A DNA stretch of 64,000 bases from positions 5,322,501-5,386,500 of the forward strand of contig NZ_CP159253.1 in the NCBI RefSeq assembly GCF_040438645.1, read 5' to 3'. Made by a program: the position numbers and the translations under genes. This DNA comes from Mesorhizobium sp. WSM2240. GTDB taxonomy: Bacteria; Pseudomonadota; Alphaproteobacteria; Rhizobiales; Rhizobiaceae. Below the pieces are notes generated by a model that did no database searches, had not been told where the DNA came from, and saw only the letters and a program-made list of their open reading frames with translations. Of the stretch, positions 51,830-60,709 are shown piece after piece (position 1 is the first letter of the stretch; every line of letters begins with the position of its first letter).

Positions 51830-52920
51830 AGATCGCGTTCTACGGTTCCAGCCTGCTCTCGTCCTACTGGAACGGGGCGGCGACCTATTATCGGGGCCTG
51901 CTGAAAGCGCTTGCGGCACGCGGTTACGACATCACCTTCTACGAGCCCGACGTCTACGATCGCCAGAAGCATCGCGACATCGATCCGCCCGACTGGTGCC
52001 GGGTGGTCGTCTACGACGGCACGATCGAGGCGTTGCGGACCGTGACCCGCGAAGCGGCAAACGCCGACATTGTCGTGAAGGCGAGCGGCGTCGGCTTCGA
52101 GGATACTGCGCTGCTCGAGCACTCGCTGGCCTGGGCCCGCCCGGGAGCGCTCAGGATATTCTGGGATGTCGATGCGCCGGCAACCCTCGCAGAGCTGCGC
52201 GCTGACCCCGCCCACCCGATGCATCGTGCGCTGAAGCGGATCGATGTCGTGCTGACCTATGGCGGCGGCGATCCGGTCGTTTACGACTACCGGCAGATCG
52301 GGGCGGCGGAATGCATCCCGATATACAATGCGCTCGACCCCGAGACGCATCACCCTGCGGAGCCTGACCCGCGCTTTGCCGCAGATCTGAGCTTTCTCGG
52401 CAACCGCCTGCCCGATCGGGAGGAACGGGTCGAAAGCTTCTTCTTTGCGCCGGCAGCAAGGCTGCCCGGCCAGAGATTTGTCCTCGGCGGCGCCGGCTGG
52501 GGCGACAAGCCGATGTCGGGAAATGTCGACTACATCGGTCACGTCCCGACCCGCGACCACAATGCTTTCAATTCGACGCCCAAGGCGGTGCTCAACATCA
52601 GTCGCTCCAGCATGGCTGAGAACGGCTTCTCGCCGGCCACGCGCGTTTTCGAGGCGGCAGGCGCCGCCGCCTGCATGATCACCGACGCATGGACCGGTAT
52701 TGACCTGTTCCTGAAGGACGGTGAAGAAATACTGGTCGCCCGCGACGGACAGGATGTCCAGGAACTGCTGCAGGAGCTTTCGCCGGATCGCGCCCGCGAC
52801 ATCGGGAAACGCGCCCTGGAGCGCGTCTTGCGCGAACATACCTACGCACACCGGGCCGCCGACGCGGATCGCATCTTCCGGAGCTTCGCCGGCAGGGCGC
52901 TAGTGGAGGCAGCGGAATGA
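51826..52920 (+). CDS. CgeB-like glycosyltransferase
   Basis: A 364-residue relative starting MKIAFYGSSLLSSYWNGAAT. The donor-side region reads LNISRSSMAENGFSPATRVF, then EAAGAAACMITDAWTGIDLF. ATG 51826 overlaps the preceding stop by four bases; in-frame starts further left lie in the previous gene. Its stop overlaps the next start (ATGA). The N-terminal SSYWNGAAT parallels SSSWGNGHAT of the 34502 and 52917 proteins, so the three share an acceptor-side motif. Confidence 0.86.
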   Translation: MKIAFYGSSLLSSYWNGAATYYRGLLKALAARGYDITFYEPDVYDRQKHRDIDPPDWCRVVVYDGTIEALRTVTREAANADIVVKASGVGFEDTALLEHSLAWARPGALRIFWDVDAPATLAELRADPAHPMHRALKRIDVVLTYGGGDPVVYDYRQIGAAECIPIYNALDPETHHPAEPDPRFAADLSFLGNRLPDREERVESFFFAPAARLPGQRFVLGGAGWGDKPMSGNVDYIGHVPTRDHNAFNSTPKAVLNISRSSMAENGFSPATRVFEAAGAAACMITDAWTGIDLFLKDGEEILVARDGQDVQELLQELSPDRARDIGKRALERVLREHTYAHRAADADRIFRSFAGRALVEAAE

Positions 52921-54047
52921 AGAATCCGTCGCTGGACATAGTCGTTATCGGGCTTTCCCTTTCCTCATCCTGGGGAAACGGCCACGCAACCACGTTCCGC
53001 AGCCTGCTGCGCGGCCTTCATGCCCTCGGCCATTCGGTTCTGTTCCTGGAGCGGGATGTCCCATGGTACGCAGACAGTCGCGACCTGCCGGATCCCGACT
53101 TCTGCGTCCTGAAATACTACGACGGCATATCGGACATGACGAGCCGCTTTGCCAAGGCAGCGCGCGACGCCGATGCGGTGATCGTAGGGTCATACGTACC
53201 GCAGGGCGTGCAGATCATCGATGCTGTCGCCGCCATACGGTCAGGGCGCCCGCTGTTCTTCTACGACATCGACACGCCGGTCACCTTGGCCAAGCTCGCC
53301 AACCGCGACGAGGAATATCTGGCGCGCCGCCAGATTCCGCGGTTCGACACCTATTTCTCCTTTTCCGGGGGTCCGGTGCTCGACAAGCTTGAGAGCGAAT
53401 TCGGCGCGCGCAACGCTGCCGCTCTTTACTGCTCGGTTGACGCCGGGCAGTACCGCGCCACCGGCGAACCAATCGAATGGGATCTCGGCTATATCGGCAC
53501 CTACAGCCCCGACCGCCAGCAGACGCTCGAGCGGCTGCTGATCGAGCCCGCCCGGCTTCTTCCCGACAGGCGCTTCGTCGTCGCCGGGCCGCAATATCCG
53601 GCCGACATTGCCTGGCCGGCCAATATCGAGCGGATCGAGCATTTGCCGCCGGCCGAGCACGCCTCCTTCTACAGCCGCCAGCGTTTCACCCTCAACGTCA
53701 CGCGCGCCGACATGATCGAGGCCGGCTGGTCGCCCAGCGTCCGGCTGTTCGAGGCGGCCGCCTGCGGCACGCCGATCATCAGCGATTTTTGGAACGGCCT
53801 CGACCATCTGCTGCCGGATGGCGACGCGATCGTGGTCGCCCGCTCGACGGATGATGTGATCGCCGCCCTTACGCAGACAAGCGACACCAGGCGGGAGGCT
53901 ATAGCCCGAGCCGCGCGGGCGCGTGTGTTGGCAATGCATACGGCCGAAGTCCGGGCGCGCGAACTCGCTGCGCATTTTTCACCGGAGAGGCAGAGCCTGC
54001 GGATTCCGCAGGGGATTGCCGGCGGATTGACCGAAAGCGCGGCGTAA
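52917..54047 (+). CDS. CgeB-like glycosyltransferase
   Basis: A 376-residue relative, very similar in layout to the 34502-35605 protein: SLSSSWGNGHATTFRSLLRG near the N-terminus, FYDIDTPVTLAKL in the middle and LNVTRADMIEAGWSPSVRLF before EAAACGTPIISDFWNG. The FYD(I/L)DTPVTL segment shared with the leftward copy suggests the two halves of the locus duplicated this gene. ATG 52917 overlaps the previous stop. It is the last glycosyltransferase before the UXS-like gene. Confidence 0.87.
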   Translation: MKNPSLDIVVIGLSLSSSWGNGHATTFRSLLRGLHALGHSVLFLERDVPWYADSRDLPDPDFCVLKYYDGISDMTSRFAKAARDADAVIVGSYVPQGVQIIDAVAAIRSGRPLFFYDIDTPVTLAKLANRDEEYLARRQIPRFDTYFSFSGGPVLDKLESEFGARNAAALYCSVDAGQYRATGEPIEWDLGYIGTYSPDRQQTLERLLIEPARLLPDRRFVVAGPQYPADIAWPANIERIEHLPPAEHASFYSRQRFTLNVTRADMIEAGWSPSVRLFEAAACGTPIISDFWNGLDHLLPDGDAIVVARSTDDVIAALTQTSDTRREAIARAARARVLAMHTAEVRARELAAHFSPERQSLRIPQGIAGGLTESAA

Positions 54048-54075
54048 GGCGGCGTTGGTGAGAAGGAAAAGCGGC

Positions 54076-55122
<1,047 letters not shown>

Positions 55123-55126
55123 CCCG

Positions 55127-55309
55127 CTATCCGAACTCCCTCAACTGACGCGCTTCCTCCTCGAGGATTTCGGCGATCTCATCGACGCTGATATGTGTTG
55201 CCATCAAGTGAATGGCGCATTCCAGGAAAGATATGGACGACCGCCGCAGATAAGCCTCGGTCGCCTCGGCCGCCATCTGTTTGGCACGCTTGACCTCATT
55301 CTTGCGCAT
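55127..55309 (-). CDS. Small hypothetical helical protein
   Basis: A 60-residue charged helical protein (MRKNEVKRAKQMAAEATEAY start; acidic EIAEILEEEARQL end). GGGAG seven bases before ATG 55309 supports this start; the longer frame to 55342 would begin inside the -10 element of its promoter. No family recognised. It is divergent from another small gene, and both have their own EcfG-like promoter. Confidence 0.62.
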   Translation of the reverse strand: MRKNEVKRAKQMAAEATEAYLRRSSISFLECAIHLMATHISVDEIAEILEEEARQLREFG

Positions 55310-55340
55310 GGCGCGCTCCCGCTCGGTTCTCCGATAAGCC

Positions 55341-55365
55341 AACCGACGAGCCGGTCACTTGTTCC
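55341..55365 (-). promoter_or_regulatory. EcfG-like promoter candidate
   Basis: Minus strand GGAAC (55365-55361), 16 bases, GGTT (55344-55341), 32 bases ahead of the 55309 start; divergent from the promoter at 55386. Confidence 0.55.
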
Positions 55366-55385
55366 GAATCCGCCATGAAACATAC

Positions 55386-55410
55386 GGAACAATTGCCGAA
55401 TCCTGCCGTT
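55386..55410 (+). promoter_or_regulatory. EcfG-type promoter
   Basis: GGAAC (55386-55390), 16 bases, CGTT (55407-55410), 29 bases ahead of the small gene at 55439. Full consensus match. Confidence 0.72.
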
Positions 55411-55438
55411 GGGCCGCCAAAACCGGGATTCGGAAACC

Positions 55439-55639
55439 ATGCCGAGAAGATACAGAGCCGTGGTGCGGGACGAATTGTCCGCCGATGTGATCGACCAGTT
55501 CACTGGTCTGCCGGCGCGCTGGTTCGCCCATCCGCTGGTCGATATCGAAAGCGACGAGGCCACTGATCTCGCCGACCTTCTGAACCTGCTCGACCGCCGG
55601 CGGCGCATGCAGCACCAGCCGCGCGGCGCTGCTCGCTAG
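55439..55639 (+). CDS. Small hypothetical protein
   Basis: A 66-residue protein starting MPRRYRAVVRDELSADVIDQ, with an acidic middle (DIESDEATDLADLL) and an Arg-rich end. No family recognised. Start ATG 55439 has a weak GGAAA site but lies correctly downstream of a full EcfG-type promoter; the earlier in-frame codon at 55409 overlaps the -10. A stress protein by regulation, function unknown. Confidence 0.6.
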   Translation: MPRRYRAVVRDELSADVIDQFTGLPARWFAHPLVDIESDEATDLADLLNLLDRRRRMQHQPRGAAR

Positions 55640-55704
55640 CGCCCGCCCACCGCCCGAGAGCAGCTGCGTCTTGCCCGAAGAGCGGCGGGGATTTGCCCCG
55701 AAGC

Positions 55705-55729
55705 GGAACGAACGGGCGGGCGGGTGGTT
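55705..55729 (+). promoter_or_regulatory. EcfG-like promoter candidate
   Basis: GGAAC (55705-55709), 16 bases, GGTT (55726-55729), 22 bases ahead of the small membrane gene at 55751. Confidence 0.5.
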
Positions 55730-55750
55730 TTGGTTGTGAAGGAGACGTCG

Positions 55751-55924
55751 ATGTTCGACACGCAACCGATATGGATGTTCGCCACGGTGCTTGGACCGGT
55801 GGTCCTGGGCGCAATTATCGCTTACGCCCTTTTGGCGCGCCGCCGCCTTTCGCCGCGTGAAAAGCGCGAGCGTGATGCCGCAACGCGCAGGCTCTATGAC
55901 GAAGAAAGCAGCAAACACTCATAG
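55751..55924 (+). CDS. Small single-pass membrane protein
   Basis: A 57-residue protein: MFDTQPIWMFATVLGPVVLG begins a membrane helix of about 25 residues, followed by a strongly charged cytoplasmic tail (RRRLSPREKRERDAATRRLY). GGAG seven to eight bases before ATG 55751 sets the start. The layout resembles small membrane proteins often found among stress genes of Rhizobiales. Family not identified. Confidence 0.65.
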   Translation: MFDTQPIWMFATVLGPVVLGAIIAYALLARRRLSPREKRERDAATRRLYDEESSKHS

Positions 55925-55969
55925 GCCGCAGCGCGCCAGATCATACCTGCCGTTGGCCTCCAACGGGGC

Positions 55970-55994
55970 GGAACCTTTTCGCGTCACGATAGTT
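55970..55994 (+). promoter_or_regulatory. EcfG-like promoter candidate
   Basis: GGAAC (55970-55974), 16 bases, AGTT (55991-55994), 70 bases ahead of the first DUF982 gene. The first -10 base is not C. Confidence 0.42.
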
Positions 55995-56063
55995 TGAAGG
56001 CTCAGCCAGCGCTGCCTGCATCCGCTTGCTCAAAAGACGATCGATAAGAAACTGGAGGAAGTG

Positions 56064-56420
56064 ATGGACGACAAACGCTTTCCCTCGCCGCTCGAATTGC
56101 GCATTGCCGGAACCCATACGAGGCGGGTGGCCACCGTTTGGGAAGCCATCGAATGCCTTCAATCGCAATGGCCAATAACGACCCCGCCGGCGTACCGCGC
56201 GGCAATGCGCGCCTGCCGGGATGCGCTCGACGGGCTACGGCCGGTGTCGGAGGCGCGCCGTGCATTCCGCGCTGCTGCGCGTGAGGCCGGTCTTCTCGGC
56301 GCGAAAGCCCATCCACACGCACGATCCGTTTCGCAACTTGTGAATCCGAACCGGACCGGTGCGCTGCAATTAATCCCAAATCCGCGTGAAAAAGGCCACG
56401 ATGCTGCAGAGCGTGTTTGA
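56064..56420 (+). CDS. DUF982 family protein
   Basis: A 118-residue protein. The DUF982 pattern is visible: TVWEAIECLQSQWP, then AAMRACRDALDGL and ARRAFRAAAREAGLL. DUF982 proteins are small cytoplasmic proteins specific to Rhizobiales, with no known activity. GGAGG before ATG 56064 sets the start. It is overlapped by a second DUF982 gene, and may be stress-induced. Confidence 0.83.
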   Translation: MDDKRFPSPLELRIAGTHTRRVATVWEAIECLQSQWPITTPPAYRAAMRACRDALDGLRPVSEARRAFRAAAREAGLLGAKAHPHARSVSQLVNPNRTGALQLIPNPREKGHDAAERV

Positions 56421-56661
56421 AAAGCCGGTTCAGGTGGTTCTTGGCCGGCAGGGCATAACCTCAGTCGTCGGCCCGGAACAGGCCACGCAATGTCTGACCA
56501 GCGGCTTCTGGCCGGATAAATCGGGCGTCGCCTTCGAAAACGCGATGAGCGCTTGTCTCAAATCGCTTTCCGGCGTCTGCGCGCCCGAAATGGCGCGCGA
56601 GGCCTTCATCTCGGCGGCCAGACGCGCTCATATTTTGGTGGAGGACGAGATCGCGCATTGA
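56401..56661 (+). CDS. DUF982 family protein, second copy
   Basis: An 86-residue DUF982 protein: VVGPEQATQCLTSGFWPDKS, AMSACLKSLSGV and AREAFISAARRAHIL follow the family plan and align with the preceding gene. ATG 56401 has AAAGG five bases upstream and overlaps the end of the first copy by 20 bases, so the two are translated as a coupled pair and may form a heterodimer (inference). Confidence 0.82.
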   Translation: MLQSVFEKPVQVVLGRQGITSVVGPEQATQCLTSGFWPDKSGVAFENAMSACLKSLSGVCAPEMAREAFISAARRAHILVEDEIAH

Positions 56662-56717
56662 GTCCGCGGCCGATCCATCGGCGCCACCACGCATCCTTCC
56701 CGACGCCTGGGAGCCCA

Positions 56718-56742
56718 GGAACGAATCAGGCTTCCGGCCGTT
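56718..56742 (+). promoter_or_regulatory. EcfG-type promoter ahead of ku
   Basis: GGAAC (56718-56722), 16 bases, CGTT (56739-56742), 48 bases ahead of the ku start. Full consensus match. Confidence 0.78.
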
Positions 56743-56789
56743 CGCCTTCACTTGTATAGTAAAGGGCTTGGACGCCGTGGAGATGTATT

Positions 56790-57626
56790 ATGGTAGCACG
56801 GGCGGTATGGAAGGGTTTTATGAAACTTGGCACCGTCACGTGCGGCGTCAAGCTGACGGGGGCGACGAGCGAAGCTGAGAAGGTGCATTTCCGCACCCTC
56901 AATCGCAAGTCGAAGCTGCCGGTTAAGGCCCGCTACGTCGACGAGGAGACCGGAGAGCCGGTCGAACGCGAAGACCAGATCAAGGGCTATGAGCTCGACA
57001 ATGGCGACTTCGTGCTCATCGAGCCCGAGGAGATCAAGAGCCTGAAGGTGACGTCGGAGCACACGCTCGACATTGAAGGCTTCGTCGACAAGGCTTCCGT
57101 CCAGTCGCTCTACCTCGAAAAACCTTATTATCTCTATCCGGCAGATCGGGCCTCAGCCGAGGCTTTCGCCGTCGTTCGCGAGGCGATGAAGCGCAAGAAG
57201 CGGGTCGGCACCGCCTGCATAGTGCTTTATCAGCGCGAGCGCCCTGTCGTCATAGAGCCGCTCGGCAACGGCATGATCATGACGACGCTGCGCAACCACA
57301 ATGAGGTCGTCGCCGCCGATACCGTGTTTGACGACATTGGCGACCGCAAGGTCGATCCCGACATGGCCGAGATCGCCTCGCTGATCATCGAGAAGAAGAT
57401 AACGAAATTCGATCCGTCGAAATTCGAGGACCGTTACGAGAACGCCCTGATCGAGCTGATCAATGCCAAGCGCACTGGCAAGAAGTTGCCCAAGGCAGCC
57501 CCTGCGCCGAAGGAGAACGTCATCAACCTCGCCGATGTGCTGCGCAAGAGCTTGGAGAAGGAAGGCGTAAAGGCTCCGGCCAAGAAGCCGGCCGCCAGGG
57601 CCGAGCCGAAGCTCAAATCCGCCTGA
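56790..57626 (+). CDS. ku: Ku protein, DNA double-strand break end binding
   Basis: A 278-residue bacterial Ku. ARAVWKGFMKLGTVTCGVKL begins the beta-barrel core; HFRTLNRKSKLPVKARYVDE, YELDNGDFVLIEPEE and KKRVGTACIVLYQRERPVVI are family segments. The Lys-rich C-terminal tail (AKKPAARAEPKLKSA) binds DNA or recruits ligase. Ku dimers thread onto broken ends for non-homologous end joining with LigD; no ligD is in the window, so the partner must be elsewhere. A full EcfG-type promoter precedes it, in line with stress- and stationary-phase control of ku genes reported for Sinorhizobium. The exonuclease III gene follows by 15 bases. Confidence 0.94.
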   Translation: MVARAVWKGFMKLGTVTCGVKLTGATSEAEKVHFRTLNRKSKLPVKARYVDEETGEPVEREDQIKGYELDNGDFVLIEPEEIKSLKVTSEHTLDIEGFVDKASVQSLYLEKPYYLYPADRASAEAFAVVREAMKRKKRVGTACIVLYQRERPVVIEPLGNGMIMTTLRNHNEVVAADTVFDDIGDRKVDPDMAEIASLIIEKKITKFDPSKFEDRYENALIELINAKRTGKKLPKAAPAPKENVINLADVLRKSLEKEGVKAPAKKPAARAEPKLKSA

Positions 57627-57641
57627 CGCCGTCAGGACGGG

Positions 57642-58412
57642 ATGAAGATCGCGACGTTCAACATCAACGGCGTCAATGGCCGGCTGTCTCGACTGCTGGA
57701 ATGGCTGGAGGAGGCGGAACCGGATGTCGTTTGCCTGCAGGAGTTGAAATGCTCCGACCGGCAGTTCCCGGCGAAGACGCTCGCCCGCGCCGGCTACGGA
57801 GCGGTATGGCACGGGCAAAAATCCTGGCATGGCGTCGCGATACTGGCGCGCGGGGCAGAGCCGGTCGAAACCGCCCGCGGCCTGCCAGGCGATGATGAAG
57901 ACAGCGAGAGCCGATATATCGAGGCCGCGGTCAAAGGGGTGATCGTGACCTCGCTCTACGCACCCAACGGCAATCCGCAGCCCGGCCCGCGCTTCGACTA
58001 CAAGCTGGCCTGGATGGAGCGGCTGCAGGCGAGGGCCGGCGAGCTATACGAAGCCGGCCTGCCGGTGGTTCTCGCCGGCGACTTCAACGTCGTTCCCACC
58101 GAAGCCGACATCTATCCGACCACTTCGTACCGCGACAATGCGCTGATTCAGCCCCAAAGCCGGGCCGCTTTCCGCGCCCTCCTCGCCCAAGGCTGGACCG
58201 ACGCAATTCGGGCGCGATACCCGACCGAGACCATCTACACGTTCTGGGATTACAAGCGCGGTCGCTGGTCGCGCGATGCCGGCCTCAGGCTCGATCATTT
58301 GCTTTTGAGCGACGAGCTCGCCGGCAAGCTGATAGACGCCGGAGTTGACAAGGCGGTACGCGGCCGGGAAGGCGCAAGCGACCATGCGCCGACATGGATC
58401 GTGCTGCGGTAG
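57642..58412 (+). CDS. xth: Exodeoxyribonuclease III
   Basis: AP endonuclease and 3'-5' exonuclease of base excision repair. The 256 residues begin MKIATFNINGVNGRLSRLLE; catalytic positions are QELK (metal Glu), GDFNVVP (Asp and Asn) and the SDHAP His near the end. Family length and order are normal. It follows ku by 15 bases and shares its promoter; the pair supports repair of ends under stress. It may be a second xth paralogue in this genome, since ku-linked copies often are. Confidence 0.93.
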   Translation: MKIATFNINGVNGRLSRLLEWLEEAEPDVVCLQELKCSDRQFPAKTLARAGYGAVWHGQKSWHGVAILARGAEPVETARGLPGDDEDSESRYIEAAVKGVIVTSLYAPNGNPQPGPRFDYKLAWMERLQARAGELYEAGLPVVLAGDFNVVPTEADIYPTTSYRDNALIQPQSRAAFRALLAQGWTDAIRARYPTETIYTFWDYKRGRWSRDAGLRLDHLLLSDELAGKLIDAGVDKAVRGREGASDHAPTWIVLR

Positions 58413-58436
58413 CAGCCGCGCTTGAATGAGCCGAAT

Positions 58437-58637
58437 TCAATCGGCTGCCGGCGCGCTGTTGGTGGTAGCGTCGGGCGTGTCGGTCTGCTGCTGGCCGCCT
58501 GTACCGGTCTGCGGTGTCGGGTCTGCGTCCACTTCGGGTGCAGGGACCGGCTCTTGCGACCCGGGCGCGTTCGGATCGGTTTCGCCGCAGCCTGCAAGCA
58601 TGGCCAAAAGCCCAATGGCGAGTATGTCGATCTTCAT
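58437..58637 (-). CDS. Small lipoprotein
   Basis: A 66-residue lipoprotein. MKIDILAIGLLAMLAGCGET includes a clear lipobox (LAGC, Cys 17) after a hydrophobic signal. The mature part is disordered and rich in Thr, Pro, Gln and Asp. ATG 58637 follows CGGAGACGGA; an earlier in-frame ATG at 58679 lacks a ribosome site. An EcfG-like promoter lies 54 bases upstream. A similar small Thr-rich exported protein is encoded at 42703. Confidence 0.72.
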   Translation of the reverse strand: MKIDILAIGLLAMLAGCGETDPNAPGSQEPVPAPEVDADPTPQTGTGGQQQTDTPDATTNSAPAAD

Positions 58638-58690
58638 TCCGTCTCCGTGGAGCCTGATCCCGTTGTTGGGATCGCGCACTTGCTCTCGTC

Positions 58691-58715
58691 AACAGACCGG
58701 CGGCTGATTCGTTCC
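58691..58715 (-). promoter_or_regulatory. EcfG-like promoter candidate
   Basis: Minus strand GGAAC (58715-58711), 16 bases, TGTT (58694-58691), ahead of the lipoprotein gene; divergent from the next entry. Confidence 0.45.
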
Positions 58716-58729
58716 GGTTCGGGGCGGGC

Positions 58730-58754
58730 GGAACTTTCCTTCGGATCCACTGTT
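58730..58754 (+). promoter_or_regulatory. EcfG-like promoter candidate
   Basis: GGAAC (58730-58734), 16 bases, TGTT (58751-58754), 49 bases ahead of the gene at 58803. Confidence 0.45.
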
Positions 58755-58802
58755 TCGGAAAAGCCGGGCAATGCCGGCTGGCGACTTCTGGAGCATTATC
58801 CC

Positions 58803-59111
58803 ATGAACACTGCGAACTTGCAGCTCGAGGGCCTTTATCTGGCCATTGCGTCCATCAACAGCGCTCTGGTGCGCAAAGGGCTGCTTACTGTTGAGGAGGT
58901 CGATATGGCGCTCCGCCGGGCGGAAGCGAACGCTATCGGCGAAGATCGGCTGACCGAAGATCTTTCGCCAGCCAACCGCGACGCGGTCTGCTTTCCGATC
59001 CGCCTGCTCCAGATCGCCAACAACAGCCAGGCGGCGGGCGAAGTTCCGCAATTTTCGGAGCTGGCGAGGCTCGTCGGCGAAACCAAGCGGCCCTACAACG
59101 ACCAGATGTGA
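58803..59111 (+). CDS. Conserved-looking hypothetical protein
   Basis: A 102-residue helical protein: NLQLEGLYLAIASINSALVR, GLLTVEEVDMALRRAEANA, then SPANRDAVCFPIRLLQIAN. GGAG before ATG 58803 sets the start. The regular helices suggest a small soluble domain; I do not recognise the family. It is probably stress-induced from the promoter at 58730. Confidence 0.65.
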   Translation: MNTANLQLEGLYLAIASINSALVRKGLLTVEEVDMALRRAEANAIGEDRLTEDLSPANRDAVCFPIRLLQIANNSQAAGEVPQFSELARLVGETKRPYNDQM

Positions 59112-59190
59112 CTGGCCGCTTCAGCTTCAGCGGCCGGGCGGTTAAGTCGAGGAGTCATCAGGCGCTCATCAGAAAGGTGAGAGCTGGCAG

Positions 59191-60507
59191 TTACATTGAG
59201 AAGTAGAATGGGCCAGCGACTCTTGCTTCGCGCCCGCCCAGTTCGGCGCTGCAGTTGGACTTGATATTCGAATTGCCGCTCATCTTGATTGTATCCGCGA
59301 CAATGCGCATGCAGGTGCTGTTGGCGCTGTTGTTGCCGTTATACGTGAGTGCGCCATACGGAAAATAGAGAACGCCATCAAGGTCGGTGGCTCCGTTTCC
59401 GTTAAATAGATGTGATGCCGTGTTTGTGCGCGCCGACATGATGAGCATGCCTGCATAATCTCCGGTTTGAGGCGCGCTCAGCGACAACGATCCGTTGCCA
59501 TTCACCGTTATGCCTCCGTCAGCCATGTAGATGGTTACCCCGGCCCCAGAGACCTTTCCTTTGACCGATAGCGTTCCCTCGACATAATAAAGGCCCGGCT
59601 CGAGCGTTTTGTCGCCGTTCAGATCGAGGTTACGATATCGTCCCGGCCTGACGGTCAAATCGCTTGAGCTCGGGTTTGGGTATAGTACAGGCGGTATCGG
59701 TTCCTTTAGGTTCCCCCAAGGATCGGGAAGTCGCCACGCGTTCAGCCGATTGTGCTCGCAATCAGTAGTCAGTCCGCTGGTTGCGACTATACCACCGGAG
59801 GATTGAAGGCAGTCTGCTTCAAGGGATGCACTGCCGCCAACGTAGATGGAATCCGTGGCTGATGAATTGGAGGCGATGATGCAGCCGTCCATGCTGACTA
59901 CAGTACTCCCGGCTGCTTCGAAGGCACGGGGCGCAGTCCGATTAAGCGCATAGACGCACGCTGCGTCGCCGTTGTTGGAGGAAATTCGGGACTGCACGAG
60001 AATATTTGTCGAGGTGGGACTATCACCGGCGAAACGGGGAATAAGATAACGATAGGTGAGACGGGTTTCGGTCCTGAGACTTTGCGTCCCGTCCTGCTCC
60101 ATTCCCATGCCAAGGTAGGTAAGCGACGGAGTGTCGTTCGCATCTATGTCGAGCGAAGCCAAGTTAGCCTTCAGAAGATTGTCTCCATAAGCTTGCAATT
60201 CGCTATCGCTGAGGCCGGAGTTTACCTTTACCGCAATCTCCATACTTGCTGCGTCCAAGGCCAATTGCAGCCTGCTTCTCTCCAAGGTCATGTTGGTCAC
60301 ATCCACAGCCACGCCGACCGCCCCCATAAGGGGGAGGAGCATGATACAAATACCCACGGCAAAGTTACCGCGGCGGTCTTGGACGAACCGTTTCAAAGAA
60401 ACTCGCAGCTGGGATAGCAAGACCATGCGCCGCGCAGGGAAAATTCCTGCCAGGCCGGTCGCCAGCGCACAATTGCCTCTGGTATCCTGCAGAAACCTGC
60501 GGAACAT
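59191..60507 (-). CDS. TadE/TadG-family pilus-associated protein
   Basis: A 438-residue TadG-like protein. RFVQDRRGNFAVGICIMLLP is the conserved N-terminus with a membrane helix (about residues 48-70), followed by a long extracytoplasmic beta-rich, Asn- and Ser-rich region. An extra copy of the same N-terminal motif, FRRFLQDTRGNCALATGLAG, precedes it, so the gene carries a partial duplication; ATG 60426 could be the original start. The gene is leftward while the cpa genes run rightward, and its codon use looks less GC-rich than its neighbours. TadG-like proteins are minor pilus components or envelope anchors. Confidence 0.82.
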   Translation of the reverse strand: MFRRFLQDTRGNCALATGLAGIFPARRMVLLSQLRVSLKRFVQDRRGNFAVGICIMLLPLMGAVGVAVDVTNMTLERSRLQLALDAASMEIAVKVNSGLSDSELQAYGDNLLKANLASLDIDANDTPSLTYLGMGMEQDGTQSLRTETRLTYRYLIPRFAGDSPTSTNILVQSRISSNNGDAACVYALNRTAPRAFEAAGSTVVSMDGCIIASNSSATDSIYVGGSASLEADCLQSSGGIVATSGLTTDCEHNRLNAWRLPDPWGNLKEPIPPVLYPNPSSSDLTVRPGRYRNLDLNGDKTLEPGLYYVEGTLSVKGKVSGAGVTIYMADGGITVNGNGSLSLSAPQTGDYAGMLIMSARTNTASHLFNGNGATDLDGVLYFPYGALTYNGNNSANSTCMRIVADTIKMSGNSNIKSNCSAELGGREARVAGPFYFSM

Positions 60508-60709
60508 GGAATTTCGCCCCCGTATCGCGGGGACATTCCCACAAAACCCCTAAACAGCCTGTTTTGGAAATCGCTCGATTGCCGCCGGCGCGTTTCATGC
60601 CGCGGTAACCAAAACCCCACATAGATCGAAACCGAACATTCCAGGTTTCTAATTATTCAGGATTGCCGCCTAGCGTCCGCTCCACAAAGGGGCGCGAAAG
60701 GCTGGTGGC

